Assembly (NCBI GenBank): GCA_028868305.1
Contig: JAGWUS010000010.1
Coordinates: 1-64,000, forward strand
DNA length: 64,000 nt
Direction: 5' to 3'
Source of the DNA: Burkholderiales bacterium
GTDB taxonomy: Bacteria > Pseudomonadota > Gammaproteobacteria > Burkholderiales > Burkholderiaceae_C
Shown here: positions 47,437-55,547 of the stretch, in pieces
How positions within the stretch are numbered: the stretch's first letter is position 1
How the letters are laid out: the number at the start of each line of letters is the position of its first letter
Notes under the pieces: model-generated
Seen by the model: only the letters and a program-made list of their open reading frames with translations
What the model was told of the DNA's origin: nothing
Databases searched by the model: none
Position numbers and translations under genes: made by a program

Positions 47437-48066
47437 ATGACCGCCTCGCATCTACCTGCTGGCTGCCTGGCACGCGCCCAAGCGCTGATTGACAGCGGCC
47501 AGCGCCGCATTCTGGGCATTGCGGCCCCACCCGGTGCAGGCAAGTCCACACTGGCTCTGGCCTTGCAGCGGGCTTTGGGAGCACAAGCGCAGGTGGTGCC
47601 CATGGATGGATACCATCTGGCCAATGCGGAGCTACAACGCCTGGGCTGCTCCCACCGAAAAGGCGCCAGCGAAACGTTTGACGCCGCGGGTTACCTGAAC
47701 CTGCTCAAACGCATCAAGACGCAACAAACCGACGAAACCATTTACGCACCAGAATATCGGCGTGAAGTGGAAGAAGGCATCGCCGGTGCGATTGCCATTG
47801 CCGCCAACACTCCGCTCATCATCACCGAAGGCAACTACCTTCTGATCAAACACGGCGCCTGGGGGGAACTCAAAGCGGTGATGGATGAGGTCTGGTATCT
47901 CGATATCGACAGCGAATTACGCCAGCAGCGGCTTGTGAAACGCCACATGCGCTTTGGCCGTACAGAGCAGGCAGCGCGCGATTGGGTCCAACAGGTTGAC
48001 GAGCCGAATGCCCTGCTGATCGAGGGTACCCGGCACCGGGCGGACTGGACCGTTACTTACGCTTAA
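47437..48066 (+). CDS. P-loop sugar/nucleoside kinase (FrcK-like)
   Basis: The 209-aa kinase has Walker A APPGAGKST (about 27-35), the PMDGYHLAN segment and a GNYLLI motif, the pattern of the PRK/uridine-kinase family. It is similar in layout to FrcK of rhizobial fructose operons. Two kinases follow each other here, so one may phosphorylate the sugar and the other a further substrate. Confidence 0.82.
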   Translation: MTASHLPAGCLARAQALIDSGQRRILGIAAPPGAGKSTLALALQRALGAQAQVVPMDGYHLANAELQRLGCSHRKGASETFDAAGYLNLLKRIKTQQTDETIYAPEYRREVEEGIAGAIAIAANTPLIITEGNYLLIKHGAWGELKAVMDEVWYLDIDSELRQQRLVKRHMRFGRTEQAARDWVQQVDEPNALLIEGTRHRADWTVTYA

Positions 48067-49187
48067 CGTGCAGCCTTGAAGTTGGTGAAGGTGCGCGTTT
48101 GCACTTTACGGATAGCCGGTGGCAAAGCGTCCGGGGCCACCATGGTCTTGGTGGCAGCAGCGTCCAGGAAAATGGTTTTGTTCTCGGCCACTTCCTTCTT
48201 CACAAACTTCAACGAAGCCGCGTTGGGGTTGGCATAGAACACCTTGTTGGTCAGCGAAGCGTGCACTTCAGGGCGCAGAATGTAGTTGATGAACAGGTGG
48301 GCGTTTTCCACATTCTTGGCGTCCTTGGGGATGGCCATGGTGTCGAAGAACAGCGTGGCGCCGGTCTTGGGTACCAGCGCCTCAATCACCACCTTGTTTT
48401 TGGTCTTGGCAGATGCAGCACGGTCCTTGGCAATGTTGATATCGCCCGAGAAACCCATGACCAGGCAGGTCGCACCCGCAGCCATTTCCTCGATGTAACC
48501 GGAGGAAGAGAAGCGTGTCACATAAGGACGGATGTCCTTGAGCACCTTGGCAGCTTCCGCGTAATCGGATGCGTCCTTGCTGAACGCAGGCTTGCCGACA
48601 TACATCAGCGCAGCAGGAATCACTTCAGAGGCGGAATCGAGCACGCTCACACCGCACTTCTTGAGTTTGCTAACGTACTTGGTGTCAAACAGCAGGCTCC
48701 AGGCGTTTTCAGGCATAGGGGTATCACCCAACGCAGCCTTGACCTTGTTCACGTTGATACCCACGGTCACGTAGCCCCAGAGCCAGTCCACCAGGTATTG
48801 GTTACCGGGGTCAACCTTGCCGAGTTGCTCCAGCAGACCCTTGTCAAGGTTGTTCCAGTTACTCAATTTGCTCTTGTCTAGCTTTTGCAGCAGGCCTGCC
48901 TCAATCTGGGTTTTGGCAAAGTGGGATCCGGGCACGACGATGTCATAGCCGGTCTTGCCCGCCACCAGCTTGGCGTGCAGGATCTCGTTGTTGTCGTAGT
49001 TGTCGTAGCGAACCTTGATGCCGGTTTCTTTCTCAAAGTTCTTGATGGTGTCTTCGGCAATGTAATCCGACCAGTTGTAAATATTGAGTATCTTGGTCGA
49101 ATCGGCCGCGTGCGCGCTCATGGCGGTCATGACAGCACCCGCCACCAACGCCAGGGATACGCCCAGCTTTGTGCAACGCTTTGCCAT
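48063..49187 (-). CDS. potF: Polyamine ABC transporter periplasmic binding protein
   Basis: The 374-aa protein has a signal peptide (cleavage after SAHA) and the PotF/PotD motifs ILNIYNWSDYIAEDTIKNFEKETGI and WGYVTVGINV. It should bind putrescine or spermidine. Other Pot genes are absent here, so it is an orphan receptor or partner of a distant transporter. AGGA precedes the ATG at 49187. The upstream in-frame extension overlaps waaF and is rejected. Confidence 0.9.
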   Translation of the reverse strand: MAKRCTKLGVSLALVAGAVMTAMSAHAADSTKILNIYNWSDYIAEDTIKNFEKETGIKVRYDNYDNNEILHAKLVAGKTGYDIVVPGSHFAKTQIEAGLLQKLDKSKLSNWNNLDKGLLEQLGKVDPGNQYLVDWLWGYVTVGINVNKVKAALGDTPMPENAWSLLFDTKYVSKLKKCGVSVLDSASEVIPAALMYVGKPAFSKDASDYAEAAKVLKDIRPYVTRFSSSGYIEEMAAGATCLVMGFSGDINIAKDRAASAKTKNKVVIEALVPKTGATLFFDTMAIPKDAKNVENAHLFINYILRPEVHASLTNKVFYANPNAASLKFVKKEVAENKTIFLDAAATKTMVAPDALPPAIRKVQTRTFTNFKAAR

Positions 49188-49234
49188 AGCAATCCATCCT
49201 CTCAGGAAGTTAAGAACAAAAACACCAATGAAAA

Positions 49235-50254
49235 TTATAGAAACCGCAACACCTGAGCAGGAGAAATATCTACCAGGCAACGCGTGTGTCCCAATGGACA
49301 CGCCCGTGCATAGCAGGGGGCGCAATCCAGCGGCGGCTGGTAGCCAGGCTCGTTTTTCAACCACAGCACTTGGGCCCGGGTACTCAGCGGCGGTGTATGA
49401 AGCGGACTGGAAGAGCCAAAAATGGCCACCTGCGGCAGAGCAAAGGCCGCTGCCACATGCATCAAACCGGAGTCGTTACTCACCACAGCGCGCGCGGCTG
49501 CAATCACTGCCAGCGCCTGGTCCAGCGAGGTGCGTCCAGACAAGTCCAGGCACTGTCCAGCGCGCCCTGCATTGGCTGCGCTGGCGATCGCTGCGCACAG
49601 TTGCGCCTCCTTGGACGAGCCAAGCAGGACCACTGGCAGGGAAAGCTGCCGGGCCAGAGTGGCGAAGTGCTCAGCAGGCCAGCGCTTGGCCGGGCCATAT
49701 TCCGCGCCAGGCGCAAACACGTAGTAAGCCTTGCGCTGCAATGACAAGCCGGCCAGTACCGCATCCCCCACGACCATTGACATATGCAGGACAGGTCGAT
49801 CAGTCTCCAGACCCGCCTCGCCACTCAATGCCGAGTAGAAGGCCACCATCGGTGGGCGCGCGCCATTGACCGGATTGGGCAAGGTTTGTGTCAGCAACCA
49901 AGACCGCGACTCACCCTGGTACCCAACCCGTCTGGGAATGTCTGCCCACCACGGCAACAACGCACTTTTCAGGGAATTGGGGCACACATACGTTGCATCA
50001 AATTTGCCGCGTAGCTGCCTGGCCAGCGCACGACGGGCACGCCATTGCAAGCCACCATGCGCGAAAGGGAATTCGATGACCTCTGTCACCTGCGGCATAG
50101 CCCGGTAAACGGGAGCCACCCACGGCAATGCACCCACGGTCAACCGCTCACCCCGCGCATGCAGCCTGCGCAACAGCGGTTCGGTCATCACTGCGTCCCC
50201 AATCCATTGGGGCGCAATGACAAGACTCCTAGTGGTGAGCGTCGAAATGCTCAC
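49235..50254 (-). CDS. waaF: ADP-heptose:LPS heptosyltransferase II
   Basis: The 339-aa GT9 transferase adds the second heptose to the LPS inner core. The N-terminus SLVIAPQWIGDAVMTEPLL, the FAPGAEYGPAKRWPAEHF loop, and the C-terminal SNDSGLMHVAAAF (nucleotide-sugar binding) are all family motifs. The start is probably GTG at 50254, inside the zinc-ribbon gene, with a 26-base overlap; no better in-frame start exists. Confidence 0.9.
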   Translation of the reverse strand: MSISTLTTRSLVIAPQWIGDAVMTEPLLRRLHARGERLTVGALPWVAPVYRAMPQVTEVIEFPFAHGGLQWRARRALARQLRGKFDATYVCPNSLKSALLPWWADIPRRVGYQGESRSWLLTQTLPNPVNGARPPMVAFYSALSGEAGLETDRPVLHMSMVVGDAVLAGLSLQRKAYYVFAPGAEYGPAKRWPAEHFATLARQLSLPVVLLGSSKEAQLCAAIASAANAGRAGQCLDLSGRTSLDQALAVIAAARAVVSNDSGLMHVAAAFALPQVAIFGSSSPLHTPPLSTRAQVLWLKNEPGYQPPLDCAPCYARACPLGHTRCLVDISPAQVLRFL

Positions 50255-50435
50255 CGTCCTTGAGCTTGTACACGGTGCCGCAGTAAGGGCATTTGGCTTC
50301 GCCGTTGTGGGCCACGTCCAGGTACACCTTAGGGTGGGTATTCCAAGTTTTCATTTTGGCCATGGGGCTGGGGCAGAACACGCCGCCCTGATGATTCAGG
50401 TCTTTGGCCAGCAGTTCAATGACAGAGGTACTCAT
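50229..50435 (-). CDS. Zinc-ribbon domain protein (NDUFS6-like)
   Basis: The 68-aa protein carries a CPYCGTVY pair, FCPSPM, and a final HFDAHH; the Cys and His residues make a likely zinc site. It resembles the bacterial zinc-finger domain family related to the complex I subunit NDUFS6. Function is unknown. It lies between ilvE and waaF, a conserved arrangement in Burkholderiales as I recall. Confidence 0.85.
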   Translation of the reverse strand: MSTSVIELLAKDLNHQGGVFCPSPMAKMKTWNTHPKVYLDVAHNGEAKCPYCGTVYKLKDGEHFDAHH

Positions 50436-50455
50436 GGGTGTTCTCGCTTTGTTTC

Positions 50456-51397
50456 TCAGACCCTGGACAGCCAGTGGGCGTACTTGGGATTGCGGCCATT
50501 GACGATGTCAAAGAACGCTGCCTGAATTTTTTCGGTGATCGGGCCGCGTGAGCCGCTACCGATCTCGATGCGGTCGATTTCGCGGATCGGCGTTACTTCG
50601 GCGGCGGTTCCGGTAAAAAACACCTCGTCGGAAATGTACAGTTCGTCGCGGGTAATGCGCTTTTGCACAAGATCCAGCCCCAAGTCCTTGCAGATGTGCA
50701 GCACCGTGTTACGGGTGATGCCGTTCAGCGCGCCGGCGGACAGGTCGGGGGTGTAGACCACACCGTCCTTGACCACGAAAATGTTCTCGCCCGCACCTTC
50801 GGACACAAAGCCACTGGCATCCAGCAGGATGGCTTCGTCGTAGCCATCATCGGTCGCTTCGCGGTTGGCAAGGATGGAGTTGGTGTAGTTGCTCACCGCC
50901 TTGGCCTGGGTCATGGTGATGTTGACGTGGTGGCGGGTGTAGCTGGAAATCTTGACGCGGATACCGCGCTTCATACCGTCTTCACCCAGGTAGGCACCCC
51001 AGGGCCAGGCGGCCACCATCAGATGAATGTCGTTGCCCTTGGTCGACACACCCAACTTGCGGTCGCCCACCCAGGTCAGGGGCCGCAGGTAGCCAGAGTC
51101 AAGTTTGTTGGCACGAATCACATCCATCTGCGCCTGGTTTACCTGCTCCTTGGTGAAAGGAATGGTCATGCGCAGAATCTTGGCACTGTTGAACAGGCGA
51201 TCAGTGTGTTCTGCGAGGCGGAAGATGGACGTCGTACCGTTATCTCCCTTGTATGCACGCACGCCCTCGAACGCACCACAACCGTAGTGCAGGGTGTGGG
51301 TCAACACATGGATCTTGGCATCGCGCCAGTCCACCATCTGACCATCCATCCAGATTTTCCCGTCGCGGTCGGACATGGAGGGAGGAAGTGCGCTCAT
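50456..51397 (-). CDS. ilvE: Branched-chain amino acid aminotransferase
   Basis: The 313-aa PLP enzyme (class IV) transaminates Leu, Ile and Val. Features are MDGQMVDWRDAKIHVLTHTLHYG, the PLP-Lys segment TQAKAVSNYTNS, and the EGAGENIFVV and FFTGTAAEVTPI motifs. AAGGA is seven bases before the ATG at 51397; the long upstream extension overlaps the next gene and is rejected. Confidence 0.94.
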   Translation of the reverse strand: MSALPPSMSDRDGKIWMDGQMVDWRDAKIHVLTHTLHYGCGAFEGVRAYKGDNGTTSIFRLAEHTDRLFNSAKILRMTIPFTKEQVNQAQMDVIRANKLDSGYLRPLTWVGDRKLGVSTKGNDIHLMVAAWPWGAYLGEDGMKRGIRVKISSYTRHHVNITMTQAKAVSNYTNSILANREATDDGYDEAILLDASGFVSEGAGENIFVVKDGVVYTPDLSAGALNGITRNTVLHICKDLGLDLVQKRITRDELYISDEVFFTGTAAEVTPIREIDRIEIGSGSRGPITEKIQAAFFDIVNGRNPKYAHWLSRV

Positions 51398-51446
51398 GAG
51401 GGGTCCTTCTGAAAAGTTGGGCTGCAAATACTGCAAAACGCCCATT

Positions 51447-51866
51447 TTACGGGGCAGCGGCTTGCGCTCTCTCGGGCATGATCGGGCGATAGAGCTCCCA
51501 TTGTTGCAACTTGCCGCCCACAAAAATACAGGTAACGTGGGATTGCGTGCCATCGGTCCAGCGGAACTGCTCGGGCTGAGTGCCTTTGGTCGTCAACAAC
51601 TCACCCAGGGCGCGGGTCATGGCCACCACGTGCATCAGCGTGGCGCCCTTTTGCAGTTTGGCATTGAGCATGACGGCGCTGTCTACGTAGCCTATGGGCC
51701 GGTTGGCGGCACGTTTAAGAATCTGCAACATCCGGGTGAAATGCAGCAGCATCCACATGAACAGTGCGCCCGTGGCAGCAGCAACACCCGGCCAGCCATA
51801 GGCGCGGTAAGCAGCCACCACCAACACAATGCTTGCGATCGGAATCAGAATTTTCTGGAATTGCAT
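51447..51866 (-). CDS. Small membrane protein of unknown function
   Basis: The 139-aa protein has one or two helices at the N-terminus (IPIASIVLVVAAYRAYG and ATGALFMWMLLHF), then a soluble domain with no motif I know. The gene is 49 bases before ilvE. Similar proteins in Comamonadaceae have been labelled glycerate kinase, but the sequence lacks any kinase motif. Confidence 0.6.
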   Translation of the reverse strand: MQFQKILIPIASIVLVVAAYRAYGWPGVAAATGALFMWMLLHFTRMLQILKRAANRPIGYVDSAVMLNAKLQKGATLMHVVAMTRALGELLTTKGTQPEQFRWTDGTQSHVTCIFVGGKLQQWELYRPIMPERAQAAAP

Positions 51867-51878
51867 GCCCTGATTTTG

Positions 51879-53225
51879 TCAGGTTGGCCACACCACCGTT
51901 ACGGATAGCCCCCCGAGCACTTCGGAGCGGCCGATCTGTATCCCGGCCCCAGACACATCGGCAATGCGCTTGACAATCGACCAACCCAGACCACTGCCCG
52001 TCTGATCAGTCCCCAAAACCCGGAAAAATCGCTCACCCAGACGCTCCACGGCGGCAGGCTCCATGCCGAAGCCACTGTCCTGAACACGCATTGCCACTTC
52101 GCCTGCGCCTGGCGTTACCGTCACCAGAATGCGTGCTCCACGCGGGCTGTAACGCAGCGCGTTATCCACCAGGTTGCGCACCAGAACCCCCAGCAGGACT
52201 TCATCGGCCGCCACAGCGCAGACCTGATCGGCTTCCAGCTCCAGCACCTGTGAACGCCCTAAAGCCGCAGGTGCCAGCTCCACCGCCACACGCCGGACTA
52301 CGTTGCCAAGGTTCACGGCCATTGCAGGTCGAACCGGATTCGTTTCCAGGCGCGCGAGCATCAATAACTGCTCCACCAGGCGTGTCGCCCGGTCACAGCC
52401 CGCCAGCGTCGCCTGCAGGGCATGGTTGCGTTGTGGAACATCCTCCCCGGCACCCAGCGCAACCTGGGCCTGTGCGCGAATGGACGCAATGGGGGTGCGC
52501 AACTCGTGTGCAGCGTCCGCGGTAAAACGCCGCTCAGACACCACCATGCGCGCAATCCGCTCCAGCAGTTCGTTGAGCGCCCCTACCAGGGGAAGCATTT
52601 CTTCAGGGCAATCGCTCAGTACAACCGGTTCAAGCGTCTGTGGAGCTCGCTGTGCCAGTTCTTGACTGAGTGCACGCAACGGTGCCAGACCAGCGCGTAC
52701 CGACCACCACAAGACTGCAGCCAGCAGTGGCAACGCCAGCACCAATGGCAGCAGCAAGCCGCGCATCACCGCCCAGAGTATGTATCGGCGGGATTCGATG
52801 CGTTCCCCCACAAACACCTGCACATCGTGCTCTGCTCCGCGCGCACCAAACACCCTCCAGTGCTCGCCATCAGCGAGTTTCACGGTGCTGAAACCGGTCG
52901 TCCTGGCCGACATGGGGTGCTCGCTTGCGTTGGTCGTGCGTGTGATCAGAGCGCCCTCTTGAAACACCTGAAACGCGACCTTGGGTGCATATTTGTGCAA
53001 GGACGGTACATCCAGAACATCATCTTGATCCTCATCCGATTCCGACTGCTGTACCACCAAGAGGCCGGCAGCCTGCGCGAGGTATCCGTCAAGCAGTTCG
53101 TCCAATTCATGGCTTGCATCGATCCAGGTGAACAGGGCGGCCGCCAGCCACACCAGTGTCACCAGCCCCACCACCAGCGAGAGTACACGCGCCTGAAGGG
53201 AGCGTGAGGACATGAAAACAGTCAT
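51879..53225 (-). CDS. Sensor histidine kinase (QseC-like)
   Basis: The 448-aa kinase has two membrane helices (about 10-30 and 155-180), a periplasmic domain with many Asp/Glu (ESDEDQDD), a HAMP-like linker, the H-box DAAHELRTPIAS (His near 245), N-box NLVDNALRYSPRG and G-boxes MRVQDSGFGM and GSGLGWSI. The start overlaps the regulator stop by four bases (ATGA), so they are coupled. Position after SHP/DHC/cytochrome b suggests a redox or NO-related role. Confidence 0.92.
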   Translation of the reverse strand: MTVFMSSRSLQARVLSLVVGLVTLVWLAAALFTWIDASHELDELLDGYLAQAAGLLVVQQSESDEDQDDVLDVPSLHKYAPKVAFQVFQEGALITRTTNASEHPMSARTTGFSTVKLADGEHWRVFGARGAEHDVQVFVGERIESRRYILWAVMRGLLLPLVLALPLLAAVLWWSVRAGLAPLRALSQELAQRAPQTLEPVVLSDCPEEMLPLVGALNELLERIARMVVSERRFTADAAHELRTPIASIRAQAQVALGAGEDVPQRNHALQATLAGCDRATRLVEQLLMLARLETNPVRPAMAVNLGNVVRRVAVELAPAALGRSQVLELEADQVCAVAADEVLLGVLVRNLVDNALRYSPRGARILVTVTPGAGEVAMRVQDSGFGMEPAAVERLGERFFRVLGTDQTGSGLGWSIVKRIADVSGAGIQIGRSEVLGGLSVTVVWPT

Positions 53226-53893
53226 GGTGACATTGTCACCTTGAGCATGGTGTAGCCCACACCCCGCACAGTCTGAATGGCATCCGGATGCAGTTTGCGG
53301 CGCAGGTGGTGAATATGTACCTCAATGGTATTGCTCTCTACTTCATGTCCCCAGCTGTACATCTGCTGCTCCAGCTGCTCGCGCGACAGCACCCGCCCGG
53401 CATTGCGGATCAAGGCATGCAGCAAATCGAATTCACGCGTAGAAAGAGTGACCACCTCGCCATCAAGTGTGGCCTGCCGCGAGGAAGGGTCCAGCATAAC
53501 CCTGCCACTGCTAAGCACATCCTGCAGGTGTCCGTGCGCCCGCCTGATAAGAGACCGCAGTCGGGCGGCTAGTTCGTACAGATCTACGGGCTTGACGACA
53601 TAGTCATCGGCCCCCAGATCCAGCCCACAAATCCGGTCCGGAATCGCGTCCCGCGCTGTAAGCACCAGTACCGGCGTACCGACCTTGCGCGCACGCAGTG
53701 CCTGGAGTACGTCGAGTCCGTCTTTCTTGGGCAAACCCAGGTCAAGCACACCGGCAGCATAGATGTCCGAGGCCAACTCCCGCTCGGCGGCAACACCGTC
53801 GCGCACCCAGTCGACCTGAAAACCCAGTTGACGCAGACCTGCCCGCAAGCCATCGCCCAGTATGGCGTCATCTTCAGCAAGCAGAATGCGCAT
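53222..53893 (-). CDS. OmpR-family response regulator (QseB-like)
   Basis: The 223-aa protein has the receiver domain (AGVLDLGLPKKDG with phospho-Asp; acidic pair at residues 7-8; Lys in VVKPVDLYEL) and the winged-helix (STREFDLLHALIRN to VRGVGYTMLK). It follows the cytochrome b gene by 36 bases on the same strand. Confidence 0.92.
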   Translation of the reverse strand: MRILLAEDDAILGDGLRAGLRQLGFQVDWVRDGVAAERELASDIYAAGVLDLGLPKKDGLDVLQALRARKVGTPVLVLTARDAIPDRICGLDLGADDYVVKPVDLYELAARLRSLIRRAHGHLQDVLSSGRVMLDPSSRQATLDGEVVTLSTREFDLLHALIRNAGRVLSREQLEQQMYSWGHEVESNTIEVHIHHLRRKLHPDAIQTVRGVGYTMLKVTMSP

Positions 53894-53929
53894 ATTCAGG
53901 ACAAAGTCAATGGAACGGGCTTGGCGAAC

Positions 53930-54568
53930 TCAGGCAGCCGGTGCACCCGTCCACTGTAACCACCAGAACGCTGCAACAAGCGCAATAATTGCCAGCGCCA
54001 GTGGCCACCAGGACCAGCGCACGCCTTCGCCATGTGCCCCCGTTTTTCGGCCAGTCACCATCGATCGGACCAGGTTTTCCCGGTGCAGCCAGCTTGCCGA
54101 AATGACACCGGCAATATGCACACCGACGATCGCCAGCATGGTGTTGGCAGCACCTTCGTGCAACCCGCTGAGCCACTCACCACCAATCTCGTTGTAAGTG
54201 GTCCAACCCGTGACCGCAATCACAACGCCCGAGGCCAGCATCAGCACAATGGCCATCGCCCCTGCGGGGTTGTGCCCGGTAAAGTGCGCCGGAGCACCGC
54301 GCACCATGGTACGCAGGTACTGCAGCACGGCGGCCGGCCCGCGCACGAAGCTGGCAAACCGGGCGTAACGGGTACCCACCGCCCCCCACAGCAGTCGAAA
54401 CGCCAGCAGCCCGGCCATGGTGTATCCCAGCGTGACGTGCACCAGACGCCAGCGCTCACCCTCCGCCGTGAGGTAGGCACCTGCGAAGCTCAATACCAGT
54501 AGCCAGTGAAACACGCGCACCGGGGCGTCCCACACCAAAATTGAAGATTCTTGGGTAGCACCGGTCAT
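53930..54568 (-). CDS. Cytochrome b561-type membrane protein
   Basis: The 212-aa protein has four predicted helices with His residues in VRVFHWLLVLSFAG, RWRLVHVTLGYTMAG, and the later VGVHIAGVI segment, typical of the b-haem cytochrome b561 domain. It probably passes electrons from quinol to the periplasmic cytochromes encoded upstream. The start overlaps the DHC stop (ATGA). Confidence 0.9.
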   Translation of the reverse strand: MTGATQESSILVWDAPVRVFHWLLVLSFAGAYLTAEGERWRLVHVTLGYTMAGLLAFRLLWGAVGTRYARFASFVRGPAAVLQYLRTMVRGAPAHFTGHNPAGAMAIVLMLASGVVIAVTGWTTYNEIGGEWLSGLHEGAANTMLAIVGVHIAGVISASWLHRENLVRSMVTGRKTGAHGEGVRWSWWPLALAIIALVAAFWWLQWTGAPAA

Positions 54569-55083
54569 TTTGGAATCCTGACTTCATGTTCATTGAAGTT
54601 GCCCTTGTCGGCATTGGTATGGCAGGCCGCGCAGTTGGCGGGGCTGCCCACGCTGGCACGCTTCCAGACATTGGCGGGCACCTCGCCCTCGCGGTGTTTA
54701 CGCAAGAACCAGGCAGCCTTGGTGATGCGATTTTCTGGCGGTTCTTCGCTGACCCGCTTGTAAGTGCCCGCATTGGCCTTGAGCCAGCCGCTGATCTCGC
54801 GCATGCTGGCTTCGTCCAGCGAGGCGTCGGTACCGTAGTGCTTGCCCAGCCCCTCCATCACGCGCTGCCACGAAGCGGCCGGCAAAAATCCGGCCGGATA
54901 GGCCACATGGCAAGCCGAACATTCCTGGCTGTATTTGGGCAACAGCGGCACACGCGCACCGCCCGAATCGGCGTGAACGCTCACGGCTGGCAGCAAAAAA
55001 GCGGTGATGGTCACGCCATAAATTGCTATATTTTTAATAGCTGCTCGTGCATATTTCACGGGGGCTAGAAGCCAATTTTTCAT
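54565..55083 (-). CDS. Diheme cytochrome c (DHC)
   Basis: The 172-aa protein has two CxxCH haem sites, CSACH and CAACH, and the SPANCAACHTNADKGNF tail that matches the DHC family. It accepts electrons from cytochrome b and passes them to SHP. The N-terminal ~20 residues (LLAPVKYARAAIKNIAIYG) are encoded by a copy of the dispersed repeat at 55021-55080. A later GTG (residue 24) could be the ancestral start; the signal peptide works from either. Confidence 0.88.
   Translation of the reverse strand: MKNWLLAPVKYARAAIKNIAIYGVTITAFLLPAVSVHADSGGARVPLLPKYSQECSACHVAYPAGFLPAASWQRVMEGLGKHYGTDASLDEASMREISGWLKANAGTYKRVSEEPPENRITKAAWFLRKHREGEVPANVWKRASVGSPANCAACHTNADKGNFNEHEVRIPK
55021..55080 (+). repeat. 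Dispersed ~58-bp repeat, copy 5 (in the DHC N-terminus)
   Basis: AATTGCTAT, a T-run, TAATAGCTGC, CGTGCAT and GGGGGCTAGAAGCC follow in order; this is the best-preserved copy. It lies within the first 21 codons of DHC, on the opposite strand. Confidence 0.75.
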
Positions 55084-55101
55084 AAATTCTCCAGCGCTCT
55101 G

Positions 55102-55500
55102 CTATTTGAGTGTCATCAGCCAGGCCAGCACGTCGGCCTTCTCGCTGGCGCTGCATTCACGCCCCACCACGTCGTTGCAGTTGCGACGGAACCATTTTTC
55201 AGTCTTGGCAGGGTCTGTAAAGCGATCCGGGTTGAAGGCAGGTGCCAGCGGACTGATGACTTTGGCGGTGCTCGCGTGCTTGCCCTGCACCGTGGGTGAA
55301 GCGCTGTGGCAGGAGGAACAACTCCAGTCCTTGCCGTGTTTACTGGTGAAAAACTGCTGCCCGCGCGCGGGTTGCGCGGCACTACCTGCCTGTGCCGTGT
55401 AGCCCGCCAGCATGTCTGCGGGCGTCGCGGCAAAGCCCTGCGAAGACAAAACAAAAGTGCCCAGTGCCAGTGCGCGACCCATCAAATTCACAACACGCAT
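55102..55500 (-). CDS. SHP-like oxygen-binding cytochrome c (DUF1924)
   Basis: The 132-aa protein has a signal peptide (cleavage after GFAA), one CSSCH haem site, and RNCNDVVGREC, which matches the region of Rhodobacter SHP (sphaeroides haem protein) with the labile Asn ligand and a disulfide. SHP binds O2, NO and other ligands. GGAGGT lies four bases before the ATG at 55500. With DHC and cytochrome b it forms the SHP module. Confidence 0.88.
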   Translation of the reverse strand: MRVVNLMGRALALGTFVLSSQGFAATPADMLAGYTAQAGSAAQPARGQQFFTSKHGKDWSCSSCHSASPTVQGKHASTAKVISPLAPAFNPDRFTDPAKTEKWFRRNCNDVVGRECSASEKADVLAWLMTLK

Positions 55501-55547
55501 ACCACCTCCATGGATCAGCATGGTAGGGAGCACACATTAAGTGCACC

